Shown here one piece after another: positions 1 through 7,781 of a stretch of 64,000 bases of DNA. Under the pieces are notes generated by a model. It was not told the origin of the DNA and searched no databases. It saw nothing but the letters and a program-made list of their open reading frames with translations. The stretch covers positions 1 through 64,000 of the forward strand of contig NZ_LFLT01000018.1 of assembly GCF_001189955.1 (NCBI RefSeq), read 5' to 3'. The DNA is from Herbaspirillum chlorophenolicum. Lineage in GTDB: Bacteria > Pseudomonadota > Gammaproteobacteria > Burkholderiales > Burkholderiaceae_D. The number at the start of each line of letters is the position of its first letter. Position 1 is the stretch's first letter. The position numbers and the translations under genes are program-made.

Positions 1-897
1 ATAAGCCGCACTCAGGCCAACAGCCATTGCCCCGGGGAGAAGACTTTTTAGCTCTTTGTCGACTGCTTCAAACCGACCTGTCGATTTTGACAAGAGAGTC
101 TCAAACTCTTCAATGTTTGATTTCGACAGTTCTTCGTACTGGATGCGAATTTCAGAGAAGGCATCATCTACTCTGTCGCCTAGATTTCCTAGGTTTTCAG
201 AGAGCGCTGTGTAAGCAGATTCCAATTCGTCTTTAAGACCTGGTACGTGAGATACCTTTCCATCCGTCGAGCTTATATCTTCACCATGAATTGCCTTGTG
301 AATGGCATCGATCTCAGTTTTCTTTTTTACTGCATTATTAAGAAGTAGTTGAGCACTTTCGCCGTTCTTCTTAATCTCTGCGAGTAATTCCTTTGTCTCC
401 ACGAGACATTCTGGAAGTTTTTTACTTTCCTCTAAATAGGCAGTGAATTCAGTCGCCTGCTTTTCGAGCAACACAGCAGCCTTGTCTAGCTCATTCTTTT
501 TTTGGTTTACTTCTGCGATAAGCTGCGTTGCTTGAGCCTGAAGCTTTGTGATTTCATCCCGACGCGTGGTTGCATCGGTGACTAATGCCGTAATATCTGC
601 TCGCTCTTTGATGGCCCCAGTCTTGAGCGTACCAATTTCTTCTAGAGCGCTTGTAAAAAGGCCTTCAATGTTCTTGACGTTGCTCTGACTCTCTACCGCT
701 TTTGCGGCCGCTTCTCTGGCGGTGCTCTCTGAAATAGGCGAAGTCGTCCTGACTTCGTCGCGTAGGCTAACTATCTGCTCCTCGGCCGAGCGCTTGTCTT
801 CGGCTACTGCTTTCTGCAACCCCTCTAAAGTGACCCAGATTTTATTTTTGAATTGGTCAAATTCTTGTTGATCGACTTTGGCGTCGAACATCCCCAT
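1..897 (-). CDS. Coiled-coil protein, 3' part beyond window (partial)
   Basis: The frame is open from ATG 897 to base 1 (299 codons) and continues outside the window. AAGGGGGAAAA directly precedes the start; a second ATG at 891 is possible. The product is rich in Glu, Lys, Ala and Leu with long heptad-like stretches (residues about 20-220), so a coiled coil is the visible feature. The last visible residues (LLPGAMAVGLSAAY) turn hydrophobic, which may begin a C-terminal membrane anchor. Codon use is AT-richer than in the rest of the window, consistent with horizontal origin. The gene lies on the element side of the tRNA-like fragment at 1262-1305. I do not recognise a family. Confidence 0.75.
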   Translation of the reverse strand, partial: MGMFDAKVDQQEFDQFKNKIWVTLEGLQKAVAEDKRSAEEQIVSLRDEVRTTSPISESTAREAAAKAVESQSNVKNIEGLFTSALEEIGTLKTGAIKERADITALVTDATTRRDEITKLQAQATQLIAEVNQKKNELDKAAVLLEKQATEFTAYLEESKKLPECLVETKELLAEIKKNGESAQLLLNNAVKKKTEIDAIHKAIHGEDISSTDGKVSHVPGLKDELESAYTALSENLGNLGDRVDDAFSEIRIQYEELSKSNIEEFETLLSKSTGRFEAVDKELKSLLPGAMAVGLSAAY

Positions 898-1261
898 TTT
901 TCCCCCTTGTAGATTAGATAAAGCTTCTTTTTATTGTTAAAACTGTCAAATAATAATTGATTTTATGTTAGGCGGGAATGCAAGCCTGTTGATTTGCGCG
1001 CAGAATTGATCCTTTCCATTTTCCCATCACTCACTGACTTCCGAAGGCGGCTACGCGGTCATCGCCAAAAGTGCAGCAACACTCAGCGCTTTCGGCAACG
1101 ACCCGGCAGTTGAGATATAGAGAGGAAGCGTGCTTGCGTTACTTGCTGCAGTGTCGCAGTGGTTCCAGAGCGAGCGCGCGCGTGACATATTTGATGTTTC
1201 CTTGGCGAAGTTTAGCGAGCGAGAGCGATCCAATATCCAATTAAATCAACGAGTTAATCCA
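898..1261. other. Intergenic stretch, no gene recognised
   Basis: This 364-bp stretch holds the upstream region of the coiled-coil gene, AT-rich near 905-970. A 60-codon open frame on the minus strand (1051-1233) has no ribosome binding site and no protein-like composition. It runs up to the tRNA-like fragment, so it may be the end of an integrated element. Confidence 0.4.
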
Positions 1262-1305
1262 ACTCATAATCCGTTGGTGCCGTGTTCGACTCACGGGGGG
1301 CACCA
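1262..1305 (+). other. tRNA(CAT)-like 3' half, candidate attachment site
   Basis: The segment starts at an anticodon loop CTCATAA (anticodon CAT, 1265-1267), continues with TCCGT as a 3' anticodon stem, a variable loop, a perfect 5-bp T arm (CCGTG, loop TTCGACT, CACGG) and ends GGGGCACCA. No D arm or 5' acceptor strand precedes it, so it is not an intact tRNA. The acceptor strand looks about two bases short of a canonical one, so it may be degenerate. A half-tRNA starting in the anticodon loop and followed by a strong terminator is what integrase-mediated insertion into a tRNA gene leaves at the far end. The intact tRNA and integrase would then lie left of the window. Confidence 0.55.
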
Positions 1306-1311
1306 GTAAGC

Positions 1312-1357
1312 AAAAGGGTTGCAGACCGATGAGATCTGCAACCCTTTTCTCTTTTTT
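1312..1357 (+). terminator. Rho-independent terminator after the tRNA-like fragment
   Basis: A perfect 14-bp stem (AAAAGGGTTGCAGA with TCTGCAACCCTTTT) closes a 9-nt loop and is followed by CTCTTTTTT. It was probably the native terminator of the tRNA gene whose 3' half sits just upstream. Confidence 0.85.
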
Positions 1358-1377
1358 GCTTGTGTCACCGCCGTGTG

Positions 1378-1776
1378 TCAACAGGCACATCGAAACGAAA
1401 ACTGCGAATAATGCTGCGCCAGCAGTTGCAGCATCTCCGGTTCGGTCAAGGGCGGGCCGTCGACCTTGATGCGGGCCGGGAAGAATGTGCAGCGTTGGGG
1501 TTCGATCTTGCCCGCCAGGATGGGGCTGGAGGCAATCGCCGCCGTTACCGCGTAGGGAAAGATCGCATCGGTATGCGTCAGGTCCGATTTCATCACTAGC
1601 CCGGCGCGGATCTGGGTGACGGCCGAATTGTCGGCGATACAGACCACATAGACATTATCAATGCTGCCATAGGTCTCGGGTTCGACCTGGTACATGCAGT
1701 GCGTGGCCGATTGGTCGGCGTCGAACAGGCAGTCCAGCAAAGGCATGGCAAACGCCGCCGAAAATACTTTCCCCAT
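1378..1776 (-). CDS. Hypothetical protein downstream of the TpsA gene
   Basis: A 132-aa protein starts at ATG 1776, chosen because AAAAGGAGAATCACA gives a GGAG motif eight bases upstream; a TTG at 1794 would overlap that site. It has no clear signal peptide or membrane segment. It ends in a Cys-containing tail (FRCAC) and carries scattered cysteines. It lies 57 bp after the TpsA stop on the same strand, so it is probably the third gene of the two-partner secretion operon. I do not recognise the family and assign no function. Confidence 0.6.
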   Translation of the reverse strand: MGKVFSAAFAMPLLDCLFDADQSATHCMYQVEPETYGSIDNVYVVCIADNSAVTQIRAGLVMKSDLTHTDAIFPYAVTAAIASSPILAGKIEPQRCTFFPARIKVDGPPLTEPEMLQLLAQHYSQFSFRCAC

Positions 1777-1833
1777 TGTGATTCTCCTTTTCAAGTCGTC
1801 ATGGCCGCGCGTCGATCAGGGCGGCGCTCGTGC

Positions 1834-4824
1834 TCAGAATGTTTCCGTGATGCCCTGCGGTAGCCGGATGCCGCCGCTGACGATGCGCAGGAACAGTTCG
1901 CCGCTGTGAGCCGGGTCGCTACCTTGCGGCAGCAGGGCCACCGGCGCGTTATAGGATTCGGTGCGGGAACTCTGTTCGCTGGCATAGGATTCAGTACGGG
2001 AACTCTGCTCGCTGGCGATTACGGGAGGAGGGGCGCGCAGCGTGAGCGTGCCATCCATGTAACGCATCACGTAGTTGTTCGAACTCAGGCCCGACACGCC
2101 GATGCGGTACTGCCCAGCCTGGGTTGCGCCTTGCGCATTGCCGCCATATGCCAGGGTGCCGGTCAGCGAAGCTAGGCTGTCGCCGCCGACGAAACCGCTG
2201 TAGCCTGCGCCGTTGCCGCCGGTCCACGGCGTGCCGGCAGTGGCGGCAGCATCATTGGCGGTGACGATCAGCGTGGCAGGGGCAATGCGCAGGCTGGCGC
2301 CGCTGATGGCGATGTCGTAGCCCTCCTGGCCGGAATACAGGCTCCCCAGGCGGAGCGTCCCGGCACCGGTGCTGTAGTTGCCCGCGTCGCGCGCGGCGCT
2401 GGTATAGGTCAACGCGCCCGACAGGACGGCGCCATTGCTGGTGGTATAGCTCAGGGTGCCGCCGGTGGTGCCGTCATAGTCGCGCACGCCGCTAACGACG
2501 GTGACCGTAGTCGGGCGCAGGAAGCTGCGCAACAGCGGCAGCGTATTGCCGTCATAGATGCGCCACTGGCTGCTGCCGGTGCTGTTGCCGATGTCCCAGC
2601 CGGCCGCAGCGTAGGTCGAGGCCAGGCTGGCCTGGCTCGCAGTCAGGCCGCGTGTGAGGGCATCGATTGTGCCGTCGTTGCCGCCGTATCCGGGGCCATT
2701 GGCATCCAGCCAGAACGATGACCGGATGCTGGAGACCGCTCCGTTGTAGCCCACCAGTGCGCCCTGGTACCTCACCGCTGCGCGCACCGACCCGCTGGCG
2801 TAGCTGTAGGAGATGGTGGCGCCCGGCACGTTGTAACCTGCCAGCCCGCCCACGTATTCATCGCCGCTGACGTTGCCCGAGGCGTAGCTGTTGTTCACCG
2901 TGCCGCTGTTGGAACCCACCAGCCCGCCGACGGAGCGCACGCCGCCGACTGTGCCACTGCCCACCGAATCGACGATCCAGCCGGAACTGCCGCCGGCGAC
3001 GCCACCCACGTTGGTCACGCCGTAGACGGTGGCGGCGTTGATGATGTGTTCGCTGCGGGTGTAGTTTTGTCCGACCACGCCGCCGACGTTGTTGTTGCCC
3101 GAGACGTTGCCGCTCACGCGCACGTTATAGAGTTCACCGAAGCTGGTGCCGACGGCGCCGCCGACGTTCTCGTTGCCGCTGATGTTGACGTTGGCCAGGT
3201 TGAGGTTGCGCACCATGCTGCCGCCGCTGGTGTAGCCGATGAAGCCTATCCAATCGCTGGATGGCCGCTGTATCGTCAGGCCCGACACCGTATGCCCCAG
3301 GCCATCGAAGATGCCGCGGAACTCCGCGCCCCTGGTGCCCAGCGGGACAAAGCCCAGCCCGCCGTTCCAGCCGGCCGTGGCGCTCGCATCGATATTGCTG
3401 CCCAGCGCAAAGTAACGGGTGGTGACATTGTCCAGGCTGGCGTTGACGGCTTGCAACGTGGTCAGGTCATTGATCACGGTGTAGTTGTTGCCGGCAATGG
3501 ACAAGCGCGGATTGCTGCCCGACAGGGTGATGGCGGCGTCGCTGACGGTGAAGCGACCGGTGCCACTGGCGGCGCTGCCGCCATTGGCGGTGTTGGGATT
3601 GATGACCAGTCCGGCATGGTTGCCGGTGGCCGTGACATCGGCCTGCACCTTGACGTCGTTGGCGGCCGTCAGGGTCAGCGTGGTGTCGGCGCTCCAGCTG
3701 ACGCGGTCGGTGACCAACAGGTCGCCGCGTCCGGCGCTGCCGCCGCGGCTGCTCTGCAAGACTACGTTGCTGGCGTTGAGGCTGGCGCTCAATGCGGCGC
3801 CGCTGATGTCGCCGCCGCTGGCGGCGACCTTGAAATCCACCGGATCGATCAGCCAGGTGCCGGTCGCGCCGGCAGCGGCGCGAGTGTCGATCCGCACGTC
3901 GTCGGCCACCTGCACGCGGGCGGCGCTGGTCTCGATGAAGCCGCCATCGCCATTGCCGTTGGTGGCGGATGCATCGAGTGTGCCGCCCACCTTGACCAGG
4001 CCGTTCTGCATGTCGCCGATCAGGACGATCTCGCCGTGGCGCCGGTCGACGCTGCGCGCCTGGATCACGCCGGTGTTATTGACCACCGCCTGCGCCAGTG
4101 CGTCGGCCGCTTGTGCACTCAACAGTACGGTGCCGCCATCGGCCACGATCAGCTGGCGGTTCTGCGCCAGCGCCTGCGCGGTGCCCTGGTCGATGCGCAC
4201 CTGCAGCAGGCCATCGCCATTGAAATCGAGCGTCATGGCGCTGCCGGCGGCCAGCGTCACGTTGCCCAGTCGCGCCGTGAGCGTACCGTCGTTGCTGACC
4301 TGGCCTCCCAGCAGCGCGATGAAGCCGCCATCGGCGGCCGTGATCTGGCCGCGATTGGTGACGTTGCCGGCATTGCCGCTGAAGCGCAGTTTTCCATTCA
4401 TGAAATCCTGGTCCGACAGACCAAGGGTGGAGGCCACCAGGCCGTTGACGTTGACGCTGGCGCCGGCGCCGAACAGGATGCCGTTGGGGTTGATCAGGAA
4501 TACCCTGCCGTTGGCGTTGAGATTGCCGAATATCTCGCTGGCGCCGCTGCCCAGTACCCGGTTCAGTGCGATTGCATCGCGCGAGGGCTGCACGAAGTTG
4601 ACGGTTTCCCTGGCGGCGATGTTGAAGCTGTTCCAGTTGATGGCAAGCTTGTCGCTGCCCTGGGTGATGGTGGTGACGGCGCCATTGCTGGCGATGTTGC
4701 CGTTGCCCGCGGTGACCACGCCACCGGTTGGGGCGGCACTGGCGGTGGCGGCTGCCAGCAGCAGCAGGGGAAACAGGGTGGGGCGGCCGTAGGCACGACC
4801 GGCGTGACAGAGAAGTCGAGGCAT
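1834..4824 (-). CDS. Filamentous-haemagglutinin-type exoprotein (TpsA)
   Basis: A 996-aa secreted exoprotein. After a basic, hydrophobic N-terminus ending ASAAP (about residue 31) comes a typical TPS/haemagglutination-activity domain with NFVQPS, NRVLG and FLINPNGILFG (about residues 32-170), the signal recognised by the cognate TpsB pore. Residues about 540-700 hold repeated GLUG-like units (GGxxGxxxG), followed by MBG-type modules (KTV/ATLIVTANDAAA-like, about 780-930). The C-terminal part carries a doubled 11-residue repeat. At under 1000 residues it is short for the family. An AGGA site lies before ATG 4824. It follows its TpsB partner by 33 bp. Likely role: surface adhesin; the ligand cannot be told from sequence. 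Confidence 0.88.
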   Translation of the reverse strand: MPRLLCHAGRAYGRPTLFPLLLLAAATASAAPTGGVVTAGNGNIASNGAVTTITQGSDKLAINWNSFNIAARETVNFVQPSRDAIALNRVLGSGASEIFGNLNANGRVFLINPNGILFGAGASVNVNGLVASTLGLSDQDFMNGKLRFSGNAGNVTNRGQITAADGGFIALLGGQVSNDGTLTARLGNVTLAAGSAMTLDFNGDGLLQVRIDQGTAQALAQNRQLIVADGGTVLLSAQAADALAQAVVNNTGVIQARSVDRRHGEIVLIGDMQNGLVKVGGTLDASATNGNGDGGFIETSAARVQVADDVRIDTRAAAGATGTWLIDPVDFKVAASGGDISGAALSASLNASNVVLQSSRGGSAGRGDLLVTDRVSWSADTTLTLTAANDVKVQADVTATGNHAGLVINPNTANGGSAASGTGRFTVSDAAITLSGSNPRLSIAGNNYTVINDLTTLQAVNASLDNVTTRYFALGSNIDASATAGWNGGLGFVPLGTRGAEFRGIFDGLGHTVSGLTIQRPSSDWIGFIGYTSGGSMVRNLNLANVNISGNENVGGAVGTSFGELYNVRVSGNVSGNNNVGGVVGQNYTRSEHIINAATVYGVTNVGGVAGGSSGWIVDSVGSGTVGGVRSVGGLVGSNSGTVNNSYASGNVSGDEYVGGLAGYNVPGATISYSYASGSVRAAVRYQGALVGYNGAVSSIRSSFWLDANGPGYGGNDGTIDALTRGLTASQASLASTYAAAGWDIGNSTGSSQWRIYDGNTLPLLRSFLRPTTVTVVSGVRDYDGTTGGTLSYTTSNGAVLSGALTYTSAARDAGNYSTGAGTLRLGSLYSGQEGYDIAISGASLRIAPATLIVTANDAAATAGTPWTGGNGAGYSGFVGGDSLASLTGTLAYGGNAQGATQAGQYRIGVSGLSSNNYVMRYMDGTLTLRAPPPVIASEQSSRTESYASEQSSRTESYNAPVALLPQGSDPAHSGELFLRIVSGGIRLPQGITETF
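1951..2016. repeat. 33-bp tandem duplication inside the TpsA gene
   Basis: Two adjacent 33-bp copies (1951-1983 and 1984-2016) differ at three positions and encode ASEQSSRTESY twice near the TpsA C-terminus. A unit length divisible by three keeps the frame, so copy number could vary between strains. Confidence 0.85.
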
Positions 4825-4857
4825 GACGTGTTCCTGTAAGGGTCTATCGGAGGGGAG

Positions 4858-6522
4858 TCAGAAGCTCTTGGCCAGTTGCAGCCAGAAGCGCGGCGACTTG
4901 TCTGGCTCGGCGGTGGCGGCCGGGCCGGTGCGCCAGGCCAGTGTCGTTTGCAGGCGATATCCTTGTGGATGGTTCCAGCGCGCCCCCAGCCCGACGCCGG
5001 ACAGATGGCGCAGATTGGCGCCATCGCTGGCCAGCGGGCTGTGGTTCAGGCGTCCGCGTGCGGCGTCGACGAAGGAAAATGCCTGCCATTGATATGACAG
5101 GGCGCGGCGCAGTTCGACGTTGAGCATGACCGCATCGTCGGCCGGGGCTTCGCCGGAGGGGGAGGCACGCACGGCATAGGGGCCGCCCATCGAGAATTTC
5201 TGTGCCGAATCCAGATTGCCCGCGGCATATTGGGCGCTCAGCTGAAGCAAGCCCTCCCATTGCGATCCCAACGCCTGCAGCCGGGTGGCCTGCAGGCTGC
5301 CATAGGAAAAACGGCCTTCGGTACGGTGCCCGATCTGATCGTCGGCGACCTCGGTGGCCGGCAGTTGCAAGCGGCCCAGCGTCACACCCAGCAGGGCCCG
5401 ACTTTGCCCGCCGCCCAGCCAGCCGTCAGAGCTGTCTACCGTCACTGCGGTAGTGGCGGCATCGATGCGTTTGTTGCGGCGCGAATCGATGAGGCCGATG
5501 CGATCATTGAAGCGCTTGGTTTCCAGGCGCAACTGCAATCCCACATTGAGGCGGCGGCTGCGCACCAGCGGGTAGGCCAGGACTGCCGATCCCAGTCGCG
5601 CGCTACCGGACGCATCGAGCCGCGAAAAGTCGGAGCCCACCCGATACGCCATGGCCGCATACGAAACATTGAGGGTGGCGCCAGCCGCTCCCAGCGGCAA
5701 CTGATAAGCCAGGCGGCCGTAGTTGAATCCGCTGCCGGAGCTAATGGCGTTGAACTGCAGCTGGTCGCCGATGCCCAGGGGATTGTTGAGCGCCAGCGCG
5801 GCGTTGGCATGCACGGCACCGGTATAGCGATTGCCGTGGTTGTCCAGGCTGACTTCGCCTTCGACATTGCGCTCATCGGCCACCTGCACTTCGAGGTCGG
5901 TGCTGCCCACCGAGCTGCCCGGGGTCAAGGCCGAGCGCACTGCCACGCCCGGCAGGTCGTTGATCAACAGCAGCTCCCGTTCCAGCCGGGTGCCGGCCAG
6001 CGGCAAACCCAAGCCGATCCGGTCCAGCCGTTGCCGCAGCGTGGCGCTGTCCATCCGCGATTCGTTATGCAGCCGGATTTCACCCAGCCGTCCTTCCAGC
6101 ACCAGCAGGCGCACCAGGCCCTGGTCCAGCCGCTGGGCGGGCAGATAGGCGCGCGCCAGCAGGTAGCCATGCTCGCGGTAAAAGCAGGTGATGCGGGCGG
6201 TGGCTTCATTGAGCGTGGCCAGGCTGCGCTCCGGGCCGATCAGGTCTTGCAACAGCTGGGCCAGGATGTCTGGTGAAAACGCCACGGCGCCTTCGATACG
6301 AAAACCGCTCACGGCAAATTTTTCCTGACCGATGTCTGCCGGCGGCGGCGTGGCCCCGAGCGGCGCTTCCGGCGGGAGGCTCTGGTTGCCGGGCGCGGCC
6401 AATGGCTGCGCCGGCCGCAGGTCGCGTAGCAGTTCGCCGGCACCCGGCAGGCTCTGCGCGTGGGCCGCCGAGGCGGCCAGGCTCAGTACCGGGCCGATGA
6501 CCCATAGCGTGCGCCGGGACAT
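4858..6522 (-). CDS. Two-partner secretion outer-membrane transporter (TpsB, FhaC/ShlB family)
   Basis: A 554-aa outer-membrane pore that exports the TpsA encoded next to it. The start at ATG 6522 is preferred because the protein then begins MSRRTLWV followed by a signal peptide ending SAAHAQ; a GTG at 6633 would add 37 residues before the signal. A POTRA_2-like domain covers about residues 75-150, then comes a 16-strand-type barrel ending in Phe (LAKSF), the usual outer-membrane signature. The family VRGY-type motif reads YAVRASPSGEA here. No strong ribosome binding site is visible at 6522, so the start is uncertain. Confidence 0.87.
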   Translation of the reverse strand: MSRRTLWVIGPVLSLAASAAHAQSLPGAGELLRDLRPAQPLAAPGNQSLPPEAPLGATPPPADIGQEKFAVSGFRIEGAVAFSPDILAQLLQDLIGPERSLATLNEATARITCFYREHGYLLARAYLPAQRLDQGLVRLLVLEGRLGEIRLHNESRMDSATLRQRLDRIGLGLPLAGTRLERELLLINDLPGVAVRSALTPGSSVGSTDLEVQVADERNVEGEVSLDNHGNRYTGAVHANAALALNNPLGIGDQLQFNAISSGSGFNYGRLAYQLPLGAAGATLNVSYAAMAYRVGSDFSRLDASGSARLGSAVLAYPLVRSRRLNVGLQLRLETKRFNDRIGLIDSRRNKRIDAATTAVTVDSSDGWLGGGQSRALLGVTLGRLQLPATEVADDQIGHRTEGRFSYGSLQATRLQALGSQWEGLLQLSAQYAAGNLDSAQKFSMGGPYAVRASPSGEAPADDAVMLNVELRRALSYQWQAFSFVDAARGRLNHSPLASDGANLRHLSGVGLGARWNHPQGYRLQTTLAWRTGPAATAEPDKSPRFWLQLAKSF

Positions 6523-6802
6523 CTTGCGATTATCCGCACGCAAGCCGGCGGACCACTCCCCTGTTGTGTTTATTGAGGCAACCACGTCGCTTCCCCTTTT
6601 TATCGCCGGGCGAGAAAGCCTGGCTGTCGACACTGCTGGTTTTGTTGCGCCTGTTTATTCGAGGCCGGCGCGTCGAGGCGCTGGCGTGAAAATACTGTAG
6701 GACAATTCGCCGATCGAATGTCTCAACATTCCTCACGCCGGGGAACCGATGTAAAAGTGTTATCGGGCAGTGCTGTCGGGAACAAATGCAGTTTGAACCT
6801 TG

Positions 6803-6830
6803 AAACAAAAACGGCGCCCGAGGGCGCCGT
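6803..6830 (-). terminator. Minus-strand rho-independent terminator
   Basis: ACGGCGCC pairs with GGCGCCGT across a CGAG loop, and on the minus strand the stem is followed by TTTTTGTTT. It ends a minus-strand transcript arriving from the giant-protein operon (12661 down to 7347 and beyond) and separates it from the two-partner secretion operon. Confidence 0.85.
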
Positions 6831-6859
6831 CATCAAGGTCACTGCTTGCTGAAATAATG

Positions 6860-7329
6860 TTACGGGAAGACGCCGAACAGATCGTCGACGTCGTATCTGC
6901 GGTGGGTGCCAGCAGCGGGGCCCGGGTTGGCAGGTTGGTAGTGCTGGTCCACCTCACGCGAAGCGTCAGGCAAGACCGGCGATGTCGTCTGCGGTTTCAC
7001 TTTGCTCCTTTCTCGATCGGTGCGTCTCGCTTGTCTGGTCCGGCCGTTACGTTCCCCCAAGCCTTGCGAACAAGGGGCCGGTCTCTCGTCTGTTTCGGTC
7101 AATGCCGGGGAACTGGCCGCAGCGATATTCTGCTGCGGCCGGATGCGCTATTAGGGTCAGGCGCCTGACCAGGTTTGCCGAGCCATCGGCCGCAGTCGCA
7201 CGGAGCGCCGTGTGAACGTGGCTGTTCGGCGGGAAGCGCGGTCACCGGCCAGGGCGAAGCAGGGGGGGATTCCGCCTTCGCCGGTGCCGTTGCGGTGCGA
7301 CCGATATCGCTCGCGCAAACCATGTTCAT
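6860..7329 (-). pseudogene. Possible small frameshifted coding remnant
   Basis: Between the 144-aa partner gene and the terminator lie two abutting minus-strand frames. One runs from ATG 7329 to TGA 7099 (76 codons, Pro/Ala/Ser-rich). The second starts in the overlapping frame near 7102 and ends DVDDLFGVFP at 6860. Each has weak starts and no clear ribosome binding site. Joined by one frameshift they would give a Pro/Arg/Ser-rich protein of about 155 residues ending just before the terminator. This may equally be non-coding leader or spacer. Confidence 0.25.
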
Positions 7330-7346
7330 GAATGTTGCCGGAGCAG

Positions 7347-7781
7347 CTATGGTTCCATCCAGGCATCATTTTCCTGCTGCTCTTGCTCGTGATGGGCGAC
7401 ATCAGGCTCATCCATGCGCAGCAAGGTCAACAGCAGGCTTGCATGTTCCTGCGCGGGCGCGTCGCCGGTATCAGCGCACGGGTCCCACTGCGGGTCATGC
7501 CTATGCGCCAGCGCCTGCAGGATCATTTCTTCGGCCAGGGCCTGGCAGGCTTGGCTACGGCGTTCGCGTTGCCTGCCGGCAGTCAGGTTGCGCCGTTTTC
7601 CCTTCGGGTGTGGTGGCGCGACAGTTGCGGCCAGATGCAGCGCCAATTGGCGCGTCAGGTCGCGCAGGCCTTGTGCTGCTTCATCGCGCATCTGGAGCAG
7701 CTCCCGGGCGCGGAAGGGATCGGCTTGCATGGCGCGCAGTTGCGCCAGGGGCGGGGCGGTGTTCATCGTGTTTTCCATCAT
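7347..7781 (-). CDS. Small partner protein of the giant effector candidate
   Basis: A 144-aa protein whose ATG overlaps the stop of the 1627-aa gene (ATGA-type overlap), so the two are translationally coupled. It is helical, with charged and Leu-rich stretches and an acidic, Gln/Glu-rich C-terminus. It resembles the 144-aa product at 31196-31630: LAEEMILQAL..DPQWDP here against LAEAMVLGVL..NPQWDP there, with a similar RELL/LR-rich helix upstream. Both copies sit directly after a long Pro-rich protein in a T3S locus, suggesting a dedicated chaperone or co-exported partner (inference). I do not recognise a named family. Confidence 0.75.
   Translation of the reverse strand: MMENTMNTAPPLAQLRAMQADPFRARELLQMRDEAAQGLRDLTRQLALHLAATVAPPHPKGKRRNLTAGRQRERRSQACQALAEEMILQALAHRHDPQWDPCADTGDAPAQEHASLLLTLLRMDEPDVAHHEQEQQENDAWMEP

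Noticed and set aside
1051-1233. 60-codon minus-strand open frame in the element end
   Set aside because: No ribosome binding site and random-looking composition; probably non-coding.
3046-4839. 597-codon plus-strand open frame opposite the TpsA gene
   Set aside because: It is a high-GC shadow of the TPS domain and early repeats; composition is Ala/Gly/Val/Asp-rich without domain signal, and the minus-strand frame has clear family motifs.
7332-7360. Minus-strand GGAACC-N15-ACATTCA
   Set aside because: The GGAACC encodes the C-terminal Glu-Pro of the 144-aa partner and the second half lacks the AC core; treated as chance.
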